Shown: positions 7,663 through 16,312, counted from the first letter of the stretch. The stretch: 43,563 bases of DNA from an uncultured Lachnospiraceae bacterium (GCA_947174665.1 CAMWJV010000011.1:1-43563); one strand, 5' to 3'. Program-made: numbers and translations. Notes: generated from the letters alone by a model not told the origin.

Positions 7663-8772
7663 TTATGGTTTCAAATAGGCGATTTGGACATAAATAGGGT
7701 GATCGCCCTCATTTTCCGTATAATACTCCGCTCGTATATAGGCGAAATATCCCTCATATGGAATTTGCCACGTTTTATGATATATCAAATCCGGGGCATT
7801 ATAATCACTAACCGTGTCAAATTTAGGCTCACCCAGCTCATCGGTGATGAGACCTACAAGCTGATTATAATCATCCCATGAGTTGTAAAACCAATAATCC
7901 ACCTCGTAAAATGTACCGTTTTCATTAAATAATACAATTGTGTCGACAAATCCGTTTGAAATAGGGAGCAAGCCGTAGTATGTATCTTCGCTCCCTTCTG
8001 TGAAAGGTTTGAGATACTGTCTGCCATATATCTCCACAACCTCGTCTATAGTCGCGCCGTAAGCGGGAACGGGGAAATCCCAAGATTCCACGGGTTTGCC
8101 CGCCAACGGCATATCAAATCCAGGTTCGGGTTCGGACGTTTCGGGCTCGTTTTCGACAGTCGCTTCCGCGCTGGTGACTTCGGTGCTTTCTCCCGCGCCG
8201 ATCATCCTCACCGCGTCGATGAGGTTTCCGTTTTCGTCCTTTTCGGTGATCTCAACCGCCCCTTCCTCGACCTCGACAACGGTATGGCAAACGCCGTTCT
8301 CGTCATAGAAAACCGTAACGGTAAAGGTTGTGCCGCGCACCGCCATAAGCGCGTTCGGGGTTTCCACGACGTAGCTTTCATTGTCCTGCAGCTTATTATC
8401 AATCCTGCTTAAAACGCTGCCCTCCTCCAGCTTTATTACCGTTCTGGCGTCTTTTCCCGCCGCGCCGGCTGCCTCTAACCGAAATCTCGTCAGTTCTTTA
8501 GCATAAACGTGCTTGTCCGAATCGAGCGCCAGCGTTAAATCGGCGTTTTCCCCGACGGCTACGGCGTCCCCGCTTTTGAGATTTTGCCCCTTGAACGCCT
8601 CTGAAACAGCGTCGCGCGCAGTGACCGTGGTAACGCCGGTGAGCTCGTCCACGCGAACAGTGCGATAGCCTTTATTGAGCGATATAACGATCACAACTGC
8701 CGCCGCGATGATTGCAAGGGTAACCGCGCCCGCGATAATTTTGCCCTTTAGAGTTGAAAAAGAATTTTTCAT
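7663..8772 (-). CDS. FecR-domain membrane protein
   Basis: 369 residues from the ATG at 8772, chosen because AGGAG lies 7 bases before it; a longer reading from 8817 lacks such a site. One N-terminal membrane segment (about residues 10-32, AGAVTLAIIAAAVVIVISL) anchors an extracellular FecR domain. The hallmark SYVVETPNALMAVRGTTFTV lies near residue 135, followed by VVEVEEGAVEITEKDENG. After a Glu/Pro-rich linker comes a C-terminal domain rich in Tyr and Trp that I do not recognise. FecR-type domains outside iron signalling often neighbour CHASE2 cyclases, and the present gene heads such an operon. It may sense an envelope signal and pass it to the cyclase; that is inference. Confidence 0.85.
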   Translation of the reverse strand: MKNSFSTLKGKIIAGAVTLAIIAAAVVIVISLNKGYRTVRVDELTGVTTVTARDAVSEAFKGQNLKSGDAVAVGENADLTLALDSDKHVYAKELTRFRLEAAGAAGKDARTVIKLEEGSVLSRIDNKLQDNESYVVETPNALMAVRGTTFTVTVFYDENGVCHTVVEVEEGAVEITEKDENGNLIDAVRMIGAGESTEVTSAEATVENEPETSEPEPGFDMPLAGKPVESWDFPVPAYGATIDEVVEIYGRQYLKPFTEGSEDTYYGLLPISNGFVDTIVLFNENGTFYEVDYWFYNSWDDYNQLVGLITDELGEPKFDTVSDYNAPDLIYHKTWQIPYEGYFAYIRAEYYTENEGDHPIYVQIAYLKP

Positions 8773-8885
8773 TGTGTTCTCCTGTAAATATTCTTGGTTA
8801 AAACTTCTTTTGTGCATTCTTCCCGCAGATGTATCTCATTGCTTCACCGAGGTTTATTACCGGAATTTGTATTCCCACATTTTAC

Positions 8886-8914
8886 ATTATGCAACATTTG
8901 TGCGCATTTTTCAA
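8886..8914 (-). promoter_or_regulatory. Sigma-A promoter of the FecR-cyclase operon
   Basis: On the minus strand TTGAAA (8914-8909) and CATAAT (8891-8886) are separated by exactly 17 bp and point toward the fecR-like gene, with a leader of about 110 bases to the ATG at 8772. The spacing is ideal and the -10 differs from consensus at one base. Confidence 0.6.
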
Positions 8915-8920
8915 GTGGTT

Positions 8921-8970
8921 TACCCTCCAAAAAGAAACTTTTATGCTACCCTCCAAAAAGAAACTTTTAT
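8921..8970. repeat. Two tandem 24-bp direct repeats just upstream of the -35 box
   Basis: Two identical 24-bp copies (8921-8944 and 8947-8970), each beginning TACCCTCCAAAAAG on the plus strand, are separated by GC, so the period is 26 bp or about two and a half helical turns. They end 6 bp upstream of the -35 box of the operon promoter. This is the position of activator or repressor binding sites. In the rest of 8971-9286 I see only one long inverted repeat (listed separately). Confidence 0.6.
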
Positions 8971-9198
8971 CGGCGGATTCCCCGAAAGAACGGATCCGCT
9001 CGCAGCTTTGGTGGATTGATCGTTAAGTTTATCCCCTCCGAAATCACCTGCCGAGTGATTTTCAAAATTAGGGATAGAGCTTTGTTCTACGGCAGGTTTT
9101 CTTCCTTCAAGAACATCATGCCTGCTGCTTATGGATAAGCGGAAAATCATCACATATCGCGTAGACGTTGAACGAACACTTTCTGATATTGACACAAA

Positions 9199-9233
9199 GC
9201 GAACGCCCTCCGTGAAATGCAGAGGGCATTCGC
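9199..9233. repeat. Long inverted repeat, possible terminator
   Basis: GCGAACGCCCTC (9199-9210) pairs with GAGGGCATTCGC (9222-9233) with a single mismatch, and the pairing can extend outward through TTGACA and TGTCAA flanks. No T-run follows. It separates the cyclase operon promoter region from the ATPase remnant and may be a recombination scar or terminator. Confidence 0.4.
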
Positions 9234-9286
9234 TGTCAAATAATCGGTTGTCACTGTCATAATTTTCAAATATTGCATAAAATTCG

Positions 9287-10063
9287 TTCATCAGAATACG
9301 AATTCAGAATCGCTTGTATGAAATGACCGATGAGCCGATGGAGCAGCTACACTTCGCGCTGATAGCCGATACCATCAGCAGCGGACTGGAGGAACAGATC
9401 GAAAGATTTATTTCGGAACACCCAAATACAAAAATAATCTTCATCGACACGCTCCAAAAGATACGTTCCGACTCTCCCGACAGCACATACGCGACTGATT
9501 ACAAAGAACTGTCCGTTCTCAAATCAATCGCGGATAAGAACTCTGTTGCAATCGTTCTGGTTCATCATTTGCGAAAAACAAAGGATGCCGATCCGTTCAA
9601 TATGATCTCGGGAACGACAGGACTTAGCGGTTGCGTCGATGGCAGCTTTGTTCTTTCGGAATCAAAACGCGGCTCACGAAATGCCACGCTCTACTGTGTA
9701 GGTCGTGATATAGAAAACCGTGTGATCGAATTGAAATTCGACAACGAACAACACAGATGGATTTCCGACGAAATTCTTTTCGAGAAAGAAAATAAAAACA
9801 AAGTCTTCATTGAGAAAATATTTGATTTTATGGTTGAACGGAAGATTTTTGTTGGAACTGCAACCGTGCTTGCCGCTCTGCTCGCGCCGCGATTTGAAAC
9901 GGAAATATTTCCAAACAGGCTGACAAGAGATCTGGTTCAGAACGCGTATGAACTAGCAGGCTCCGGAATAAAATTCTCCTCCGAGCGCAGCCACGGCGCG
10001 AGAAGAATTCGTTTGGATTTGCTGTCGGGTGACGGTAGTGACAGTAAAAATCCTGCCCCCTAA
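9287..10063 (+). pseudogene. N-terminally truncated AAA_25 (RepA/DnaB-like) ATPase
   Basis: The frame is open from about 9287 with a possible TTG at 9314. The product matches the second half of the AAA_25 ATPases common on clostridial integrative elements: F-I-S-E-H-P-N-T-K-IIFIDTLQKIRSD is the Walker B strand, VHHLRKTKDADPFNMISGT the motif III region, then a C-terminal winged-helix-like part. The Walker A loop and the preceding region (more than 100 residues) are absent, and TAA closes the frame just upstream. The protein cannot bind ATP normally. In related elements the gene is linked to replication or transfer and lies beside a serine recombinase, as here. Confidence 0.75.
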
Positions 10064-10323
10064 TTCTGCCGACTTACTGTCACCCGCCTTAGATAAAGCC
10101 TTTTGCAATGCAAATTCAGCGAGTGACGGTAACTCTCGCGGTGACGATAGAAAAGGCAAACGGATGACGGTAGATTTGCGCCGTGTCCGCCGATTTGTGC
10201 GAGGGTTGACCGCCAAGTGGAGTAACAACTCGACCAACCCAATTGGAGCGAAATTTGAGCGCATTATTCTGATGCAGGTTAAAGCGACGGTGTCGCGGTC
10301 ACATCGGACGGCAAAGCCGACCG

Positions 10324-10599
10324 CGATGTACGAGGACAGAGCGAGAAAAGCAATTTCCGAACGAAACTTCGCAATGCTCTCGGCGAAATACCAAGAGGAG
10401 CAAACGCAGCTTGAAAACAAGAAGTGCGAACTGTAAGCCAAGCTTGACAAATCCACGCAGGACACTGACGGAACTCACCGCGCCACTGTTGAACGAGCTG
10501 ATCGACAAGATCGTGGTTCACCAAGCGGAGAACGATGAAAACGGCAGCAGAACACAGGAAATCGAGATCTTCTACCGATTTGTCGGGAAAATCGATTAA
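10324..10599 (+). pseudogene. C-terminal remnant of a large serine recombinase (DUF4368 region)
   Basis: Two reading frames together give the recombinase C-terminus: AMYEDRARKAISERNFAMLS then AKYQEEQTQLENKKCEL, an ochre at 10435, A-K-L-D-K-S-T-Q-D-T-D-G, then after a frame change TELTAPLLNELIDKIVVHQA and QEIEIFYRFVGKID before TAA at 10597. This ending is characteristic of TnpX-like large serine recombinases. The catalytic N-terminal domain and recombinase zinc-ribbon region are not in the window, and a short internal deletion is implied at the frame change. The region 10064-10323 between this and the ATPase remnant shows no recognisable gene. The stop lies 35 bp before the right attachment core. 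Confidence 0.75.
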
Positions 10600-10624
10600 G
10601 AAACTTTGGCGGTATCCTTAAGTA

Positions 10625-11038
10625 TGGGAAAACGGAGAAACGCTGCCTGATATCGGAACCTTTGCCGCCCTTGCCGAAGTGCTTGACACTACCATTGATA
10701 ACATTTTAAACGGAGGGAAAAAGAAAATGGACTATAAAGGAAGAAAAACCATTGATGAGATCAAAAAGGGCATCAACTGTCTTGTGGATATGGGAAATCT
10801 GCTGGGCCGGGAAAACCTGTTTTATCGTTCTGCCATCGAAGGGATTGACTCAAAAATGAACATAGAACTGGAGCTTTATCTTTCCCAGCCCCAAACTTAT
10901 GAGGCTATGGTGGCAGAAGCTGCCATACAATGCATCATGACCGGCTATTATATCGATGCCAGGGACATTGAAAAAAGCTTTGTTTCAGAGCATTGGCGAA
11001 AGATGGTAACGGAATACGCCAACAAATATGCTCTGTAG
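10625..11038 (+). pseudogene. C-terminal half of the split XRE-family regulator
   Basis: From TGG at 10625 the frame reads W-E-N-G, then ETLPDIGTFAALAEVLDTTI and DNILNGGKKK, the rest of an XRE DNA-binding domain, followed by about 100 residues of a helical C-terminal domain ending EYANKYAL. In the reconstructed 176-residue protein the true join is at GGAG (10634-10637). In the present arrangement nothing in frame supplies the first helices. An internal ATG at 10729 preceded by GGAGG could let the C-terminal domain (about 103 residues) be made alone. The C-terminal domain is not one I can name. Confidence 0.75.
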
Positions 11039-11111
11039 GTCAGGCTTCCGACTTTCCCGTCTTCAAAGCCAAAATTCTTCGCAGAGAGCTTCAGGAATAT
11101 ATGGATTAGTT

Positions 11112-11147
11112 AAAAATCGCTGAAGTCGCATGACCTCAGCGATTTTT
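11112..11147. terminator. Bidirectional terminator between XRE and FtsX genes
   Basis: AAAAATCGCTGA (11112-11123) pairs perfectly with TCAGCGATTTTT (11136-11147). The A and T runs on both sides make it suitable for ending both the plus-strand XRE transcript and the minus-strand FtsX operon, whose last stop is at 11169. Confidence 0.8.
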
Positions 11148-11168
11148 CTTTAGGAGAATTTCGTTTCT

Positions 11169-13499
11169 TTACTCGTTCACCAAAAGCTCCCTGGGCACGA
11201 TTTTCCTGATCCGCAGGGACATGAGGCAGGCGAATATGAAAGAAGCCAAAACCAGCCCCACTCCCGCTGCAACGTTGAAGCCTGCCGAAATAGCGAAGGA
11301 ACATTTCACAATGCCGATGCCGCTCATAAATACCGACAGCAGGGGATTAATGACAAAGCAGCTTAAGATTATTCCCGCTGCAACGGAAAGAACCACTGTG
11401 GGCATAAAACTCAGCGCCGTCTGCAGGATCAGCTGCCCTGTGGTATATCCAAGAGCCTTCAGAATACCATAGTCTCTTTTTTTGGCAGAGAGGAGATTCC
11501 TGATCAGCAGATACAGCACGAAAACAATTATAATAAGACTTAAGAAGAGCACGGCAATTACGATTACCCTCATCAGCATGACATAAACCTCCACCGCACC
11601 TTCTATGACCGACTCAATGTCAACGGTAACGTTTACATCAAGCCGCGCCGCTACATCCTCGTTAAATTCCGCACTGTCAACTTCCTCCCGCAGATTAAGA
11701 TAATAGTTCAAATTCTGCAGTTCTCCCATGCGGGTATACCCCTGCCTTGTAAGCATACAGTCCTTTCCCAGATTATTCGTAACCTGAGTGTATCCCGTGA
11801 TAATATAATCCGCCTTCCGGCCGTTTGCTTCAAGCGTGATCTCATCGCCGATCTTCAGTTTATTTTCGCCTGCATATTTTTTCGCAATGACCACTTCATT
11901 GTCATATTGTGGGAAACGCCCTTCAAAGCATATATTGGGGTTATTAACCTCTCCGAAGTCATTGCAGATTGTAGCCATCAATTCTGTGCCTTCATGGTAG
12001 ATGATTAAGGAATCGTACAGGTAAACCTTCTCCACCCTCTCGTCCGCCTCCATCGCGCGCAGAAATTCTTCTTCCCCGTCAGCCTTTATACTGATACAGC
12101 TGTCTGCAATCTCTCCCACGATTATGTTGAGAAAGGCCGCGCTGTCCTTAATGATATTTTCAATCATCACGCCCGAAAAAACAGCTATCAGAGACAGTAC
12201 CAGCATTGTCACGCACACCGTCACATTCTGCTTCGTACCCGATAATGCAGTTTTAAGCGCCAGGGCAAAATTTAAGGAAGTTTTTGTCCTTTCCAGAGGA
12301 ACGAAGTTCCGCTTGAAGCTGTGGGTCTGTACGCCCTGTCGAAGCGCCGCGATGGGGTCTATCTTCTTAATTCTGCGGCAGGCCAGCCACACCGCAAGGC
12401 AGACAGCCCCGCCCAGCAGTACAAGCGTGATCAGTGCAGGCAATGGCAGGAAATGCATTTCATAAGGAATTCCCGTCTGAGCGATCATCATGGAATTAAC
12501 CCCCGGGAACAGACAATATGTCGCCCCGATACCGATGACCGCCACAATCAGCCATATACCGAGAAACTGTAAGATCAAGGCACCTGTCAGCTGCCTGCCG
12601 GTATATCCGATTGCCTTCAGCGCGCCGAGATTTCTCATGTTCTCCTGAATATAGTTGACAATATTTGAGGCCATGACTATCAGGGCGATCACCAGTACCA
12701 AAAAGGCCATTGCACTGATGACAGCTAAGCAGATCATCTGAGAAATATAACGGCTCGTAGTCACAAGGGCATAGGAAGAAGTCACCCCAAATCTGCCGGA
12801 ATAGTTTGCAGTTACGGCACTGCTTAACATGGCAGTATAATCTTCACTGTCATTTTTATCCGCTATCCGCACGGAACATATGACTGCGCTGTATACATAT
12901 CCCGTCTCCTCAAGGCTCTCATATGCGTCCTCTGTCAGTATCATCTCAACCATGTTGCAATTATGAGTGCCCGCCATAGCGCTGTTAAAGAACCCGCATA
13001 CGGTATATTCCATTTCCACACCGGAGAGAGAAATGCGAACAGGCTTTCCGACTGCAATGTCTCCCGTCCTGTAGAGCATGGGCAGATAGATTCCGCTCGT
13101 ATAGGAGCTGTCCTCAACAATCTCGATTTTTCCCACACTGCGGTTCATTGCCGTCTGCTTTTCCAGAAAAACGAAGTTGCTGTTTATTTCCCCGTCATTA
13201 TATGGTATGGACCCTACCATAAGCAATGCATCATCTATGCTGTATTCCGTCGTCCTGCTGTCCTTTTCGACTGTCTCCGCCAGGCAGTCCCGCACACCGT
13301 CCTGCCCGGAAATCACGACAATGGCGTGCTCCGCGTTAAGCCTGTCATGGCAGCGATCAAAATTCTGTTTATAATCCATAGCCAGCATGAGCCAGAGATT
13401 TAACATAACTGCCGCCAGGAAAGCCAGAACGGCAACAGCCGCCGTCTGTCCCTTTGACCTCCGGATATTGGAGCCGGCAAATAGAATACTTTTCCTCAT
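11169..13499 (-). CDS. FtsX-family ABC transporter permease
   Basis: 776 residues from the ATG at 13499 (MRKSILFAGSNIRRSKGQ); GGGGTGG precedes it and it follows the ATPase stop by one base. Topology is that of a duplicated FtsX/MacB permease: a membrane helix near residues 20-40, an extracellular domain, three helices with the conserved cytoplasmic motif NLGALKAIGYTGRQL (about 290-310), a middle helix, a second extracellular domain, and three C-terminal helices with the matching motif KKRDYGILKALGYTTGQL. It forms an exporter or stress-sensing complex with the ATPase encoded upstream. Linkage to a two-component system is typical of antimicrobial peptide resistance and sensing modules (Bce/Vex-like), though the substrate is unknown. 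Confidence 0.9.
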   Translation of the reverse strand: MRKSILFAGSNIRRSKGQTAAVAVLAFLAAVMLNLWLMLAMDYKQNFDRCHDRLNAEHAIVVISGQDGVRDCLAETVEKDSRTTEYSIDDALLMVGSIPYNDGEINSNFVFLEKQTAMNRSVGKIEIVEDSSYTSGIYLPMLYRTGDIAVGKPVRISLSGVEMEYTVCGFFNSAMAGTHNCNMVEMILTEDAYESLEETGYVYSAVICSVRIADKNDSEDYTAMLSSAVTANYSGRFGVTSSYALVTTSRYISQMICLAVISAMAFLVLVIALIVMASNIVNYIQENMRNLGALKAIGYTGRQLTGALILQFLGIWLIVAVIGIGATYCLFPGVNSMMIAQTGIPYEMHFLPLPALITLVLLGGAVCLAVWLACRRIKKIDPIAALRQGVQTHSFKRNFVPLERTKTSLNFALALKTALSGTKQNVTVCVTMLVLSLIAVFSGVMIENIIKDSAAFLNIIVGEIADSCISIKADGEEEFLRAMEADERVEKVYLYDSLIIYHEGTELMATICNDFGEVNNPNICFEGRFPQYDNEVVIAKKYAGENKLKIGDEITLEANGRKADYIITGYTQVTNNLGKDCMLTRQGYTRMGELQNLNYYLNLREEVDSAEFNEDVAARLDVNVTVDIESVIEGAVEVYVMLMRVIVIAVLFLSLIIIVFVLYLLIRNLLSAKKRDYGILKALGYTTGQLILQTALSFMPTVVLSVAAGIILSCFVINPLLSVFMSGIGIVKCSFAISAGFNVAAGVGLVLASFIFACLMSLRIRKIVPRELLVNE

Positions 13500-13500
13500 T

Positions 13501-14259
13501 CTACCACCCCATTTCTTCCAGAAATGCGGACAGCTTTTTATGCCGCCCTTCATCTCCGTGGACATATTTTCCCAGCCTGCAGTCTCCCAGGATCGCACCG
13601 TCCTTCAGGTACAGAATGCGGCTGCCACGCCGGGCGGAGCGCATATCGTGAGTCACCATGACCACGCTCTGCCCGCTTTCGTTAAATTTCGTAAGGGTGT
13701 CGAGGACATCCAGCCCGGTCTTGGAGTTCAGGGCGCCGGTTGGCTCATCCGCAAAGAGTATCTCGGGTGAATTGATCAGCGCCCGGACAATGCCCACTCT
13801 CTGAGCCTCACCACCGGAAAGCTGGGTGGGAAATTTCTTCTGGGTTTCCGGCGAAATGTCCACCGCCCGAAACAGCTCCTCCGCCCGCCTGACCAAGGCC
13901 TTTTTGTCCCTGTTGACCAGCAGCCCCGCCGCCAGCACATTGTCCATAACACTCATGCCATCGATAAGGTATATCTGCTGAAATACAAAGCCGCAGTGCT
14001 CACGCCGGAATACTGCAAGCCCGTCTGCGGATAACTCGGAAATGACCCTGTCTCCGAAAGTAATCCTGCCCAGAGAAGGGGTATCCATTCCCGAAAGGGC
14101 ATACAGCAGTGTGGACTTTCCGGCTCCGCTGGCTCCCATGATCACAGTAAAATCCCCCTGATACAGTTCCAGATCAATGTTTTTGAGAACGTGCTGCAAG
14201 ACCCCTCCTGCAGAAAAGGACTTGCTCAAGCTTTCAGTTTTTAAGAGTAATTGTTCCAT
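13501..14259 (-). CDS. ABC transporter ATP-binding protein (MacB/LolD type)
   Basis: 252 residues. The ATG at 14259 (MEQLLLKTESLSKSF) is preferred over an in-frame start at 14283 because AGGAGG lies 7 bases upstream. Walker A MGASGAGKST is at 41-50, the Q-loop GFVFQQIYLID, signature QLSGGEAQRVGIVRALI, Walker B PEILFADEPTGALNSKTG, H-loop VMVTHDMRSA. The ADEPTGALNS stretch is typical of MacB/LolD/BceA-type ATPases that pair with FtsX permeases. It is followed one base later by the permease gene. Its promoter region carries the same operator-like repeat as the neighbouring response-regulator gene. Confidence 0.92.
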   Translation of the reverse strand: MEQLLLKTESLSKSFSAGGVLQHVLKNIDLELYQGDFTVIMGASGAGKSTLLYALSGMDTPSLGRITFGDRVISELSADGLAVFRREHCGFVFQQIYLIDGMSVMDNVLAAGLLVNRDKKALVRRAEELFRAVDISPETQKKFPTQLSGGEAQRVGIVRALINSPEILFADEPTGALNSKTGLDVLDTLTKFNESGQSVVMVTHDMRSARRGSRILYLKDGAILGDCRLGKYVHGDEGRHKKLSAFLEEMGW

Positions 14260-14288
14260 GTCAAAACCTCCTGTTCTTATCACGTCCC

Positions 14289-14343
14289 ATTTTACTTTCG
14301 GATTCCTTAACTGTCTTTATGCAATCCTTACACATTTCTTAAA
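14289..14343 (-). promoter_or_regulatory. Promoter and direct-repeat operator of the exporter operon
   Basis: On the minus strand AAGACA (14317-14312) and TAAAAT (14294-14289) are spaced 17 bp. On the plus strand CTTAA-type half-sites begin at 14306, 14327 and 14338. The 15-mer CCTTAACTGTCTTTA (14305-14319) is identical to one upstream of the response-regulator gene, and the two upstream half-sites keep the same spacing there. The arrangement, repeats abutting a weak -35, is that of promoters activated by OmpR/PhoB-type regulators. Confidence 0.6.
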
Positions 14344-14366
14344 TTGACACAAACAGTTCTGTTATC

Positions 14367-15632
14367 TTACTCGACGCCGCTCAGAGAAATGGTCACTGTC
14401 ACACGCAAACCCTGCTGCCCGTTTTCTATCATCAGGTCCCCCTGCATCTCCTTCATAAAATAATCAGAGATATAGAGCCCTAATCCCGCTCCTTCAATAT
14501 TTCTCGTGTTGCTTCCCCTCTTATATTTTTCCTTCAGCATCGGCAGTTCCTCCTCCCTCACCCCGCCGCCCCTGTCCTCGACGGAGATACGCAGGAAACG
14601 GGCATCTTTCTCAAAGGAAACGCTGATCTCCGTATCCGCATATTTATAAGAATTGGCAAAAATATTGTCAAAGACCTGCTGGAGCCGCAGCTTATCCACA
14701 CAAACCAGGCATTCGGGAAAGTCCGGAATTCCTGCCCTGTGAAAATAATCCGCATTTTCAAGCATGCCCTTCAATTCCCTGCTGTCCATGTCGACGGATG
14801 TCACGGAAAGTCTGCTCAGTTCTTCCAGTGTAGCCGTAAAGAGATTTGTTACCAGCGCGTTGATCTGGTCTGCTTTTCCGATGATCCTCTGATAGTTGTC
14901 TCTCTGCTTCTGTGTCCCGGACAGGGCAAGTCCAACCTCTGCCGCAGCCCTGATGCTTGCCACAGGGGTCTTTATATCGTGGGAGAGCTTCGCCACCAGC
15001 TCCTTCTTGTCAGCGTTTGCCTGTGCCTCAGCAATCCTGGCCTTTTTTAATTCGGACCGCATGATGTCAAAGCTCTCCGTGAACACTCCGAAAATATTCT
15101 GCCTGTCCATCTCAAGCGGAACATCCAGATTGCCGCCTGCAACTCTTTCAGCGAAATTTTCCAGCCGGCGGAACGGCCTTGTGACCGTCCTGTGCAGATA
15201 TATCATGTAACCAGCACAGACACAGCATTGCAGCACAATTGCCGCCGAAAAAACAGCGGCCGCACGCAGTTTTTCCTCCCGCAGTGCCTCCGCCCTGTCA
15301 TTCCGTATGATCAGCTTTCCCACATTTAAATTTCCGACACAAATGTCAAGTATTGTATCCCTGTGGATGACTGCCTCATTCAAGCTTTCACTCAGGCCTG
15401 TGCCTGTTCTGAACAATACGTTTCCCTCCGGGTCGATCACCACATACGCAAGCTCCGATGCACTGTTATGCTTCTCTATATCTTCCCAGTCAGCCTGCAC
15501 CGACTGCAGCACTTCATTTACCGCAACCGCATTCTGCGTGTGCTCCGTCCCCTGTACCGCAAATATCAGGACTGCGATCATCTCCAACAGCAGCATCGCT
15601 GTTGTGCCAATCAAAAAACCTTTCTTTTTCAC
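14367..15632 (-). CDS. Two-component sensor histidine kinase
   Basis: 421 residues from a GTG at 15632 with GGAGG six bases upstream; the first 4 bases overlap the regulator stop (GTGA). Two membrane segments (about 5-27 and 125-147) bracket an extracytoplasmic sensor of about 95 residues; then a HAMP linker (TRPFRRLENFAERVAGGNLD), HisKA with phospho-acceptor His218 in AKLSHDIKTPVAS, and HATPase_c with N-box DNIFANSYKYA, G1 DRGGGVREEEL and G2 GAGLGLYISDYF. All kinase motifs are present. It should phosphorylate the OmpR-type regulator encoded just upstream. The adjacent FtsX exporter is the likely regulatory target. Confidence 0.92.
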   Translation of the reverse strand: MKKKGFLIGTTAMLLLEMIAVLIFAVQGTEHTQNAVAVNEVLQSVQADWEDIEKHNSASELAYVVIDPEGNVLFRTGTGLSESLNEAVIHRDTILDICVGNLNVGKLIIRNDRAEALREEKLRAAAVFSAAIVLQCCVCAGYMIYLHRTVTRPFRRLENFAERVAGGNLDVPLEMDRQNIFGVFTESFDIMRSELKKARIAEAQANADKKELVAKLSHDIKTPVASIRAAAEVGLALSGTQKQRDNYQRIIGKADQINALVTNLFTATLEELSRLSVTSVDMDSRELKGMLENADYFHRAGIPDFPECLVCVDKLRLQQVFDNIFANSYKYADTEISVSFEKDARFLRISVEDRGGGVREEELPMLKEKYKRGSNTRNIEGAGLGLYISDYFMKEMQGDLMIENGQQGLRVTVTISLSGVE

Positions 15633-16312
15633 TGTCTGCCTCCGTTGAATTTATATCCGTCTCCCCACACGGTCGTGATGTATACGGGGTTGTTCGGCTC
15701 CCGTTCTATAGCTTCCCGAATCCTCCGGATATGTACATTCAGCGTTCCATCTCCGGTAAATCTGTCCCCCCAGACATTTTCAAAGAGCTCCTGCTTGGAT
15801 ACCACTCTGTCCGCATTCTCTATCAGATACCACAACAGCTTAAATTCCAGTGCGGTCAATCTGACAGGTCTGTCATTCACCTTTACCTGTTTCGCATCGG
15901 CATTCACCCACAGTCTGTCGTCTGAGTATTCCGCTTTGTGACTGCTCTGCCCGTAACGTTTCAGAACCGCTTTCACCTTTGCCAGCAGTACTCCCAGTGT
16001 GTAAGGCTTCTGGACATAATCATCCCCACCGATGTTCAGCGCCACAATTTTGTCGTCATCACTGGTCCTTGCCGAGATAAAAAGAATGGGAATATCCGTG
16101 GTTTTGCGAAGCTCCTTGCAGAGTTCAAACCCGCTTCCGTCCCCCAGATTGATATCCAGCAGCAGAAGCTGCGCCGTGCTTTCACGGAAAAACTCGCGGC
16201 ATTCTGAGACGCTGTATGCCACCGCCGTTCTGACATCAAACAGGTTAAAATATTCAGCGGTGCTGTCCGCAAGCATCCTTTCATCATCTATGATCAGACA
16301 GTCATACTTCAT
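15629..16312 (-). CDS. OmpR/PhoB-family response regulator
   Basis: 227 residues from the ATG at 16312 (MKYDCLIIDDERML): GGAGG is 7 bases upstream of this codon but only one base from the preceding in-frame ATG, which decides the start. Receiver domain with acidic pocket D9-D10-E11, phospho-acceptor Asp53 in LLLLDINLGDGSG, and Lys in DDYVQKPY. The C-terminal winged helix carries RLTALEFKLLWYLIENADRV and NVHIRRIREAIE. It is coupled to the kinase gene by a 4-bp overlap. Its promoter contains the same repeat as the exporter promoter, so it is probably both autoregulatory and an activator of the exporter. Confidence 0.93.
   Translation of the reverse strand: MKYDCLIIDDERMLADSTAEYFNLFDVRTAVAYSVSECREFFRESTAQLLLLDINLGDGSGFELCKELRKTTDIPILFISARTSDDDKIVALNIGGDDYVQKPYTLGVLLAKVKAVLKRYGQSSHKAEYSDDRLWVNADAKQVKVNDRPVRLTALEFKLLWYLIENADRVVSKQELFENVWGDRFTGDGTLNVHIRRIREAIEREPNNPVYITTVWGDGYKFNGGRQ

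Larger units (their letters stand above)
3555..10637. mobile_element. Degenerate serine-recombinase element inserted in an XRE gene (about 7.08 kb)
   Basis: The bounds are the GGAG shared by both junctions. Joining the outer sides restores W-E-R-G-E-T-L-P-D across the XRE gene. Joining the inner ends gives an attP-like site with symmetrical arms: CCTTAAGTATG at 10616-10626 and CATATTTAAGG at 3564-3574, inverted with one mismatch and centred on the GG of GGAG. The last element gene before the right junction is the C-terminal remnant of a DUF4368-type large serine recombinase, whose stop is 35 bp from the core, as is usual for such elements. Inside are a broken repressor, a FecR/GAF/cyclase operon and a truncated AAA_25 ATPase. 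Both recombination and ATPase genes are damaged, so the element should be unable to move by itself. Confidence 0.75.

Noticed and set aside
8921..8970. CRISPR array
   Set aside because: Only two repeats with a 2-bp gap; no spacers and no cas genes nearby.
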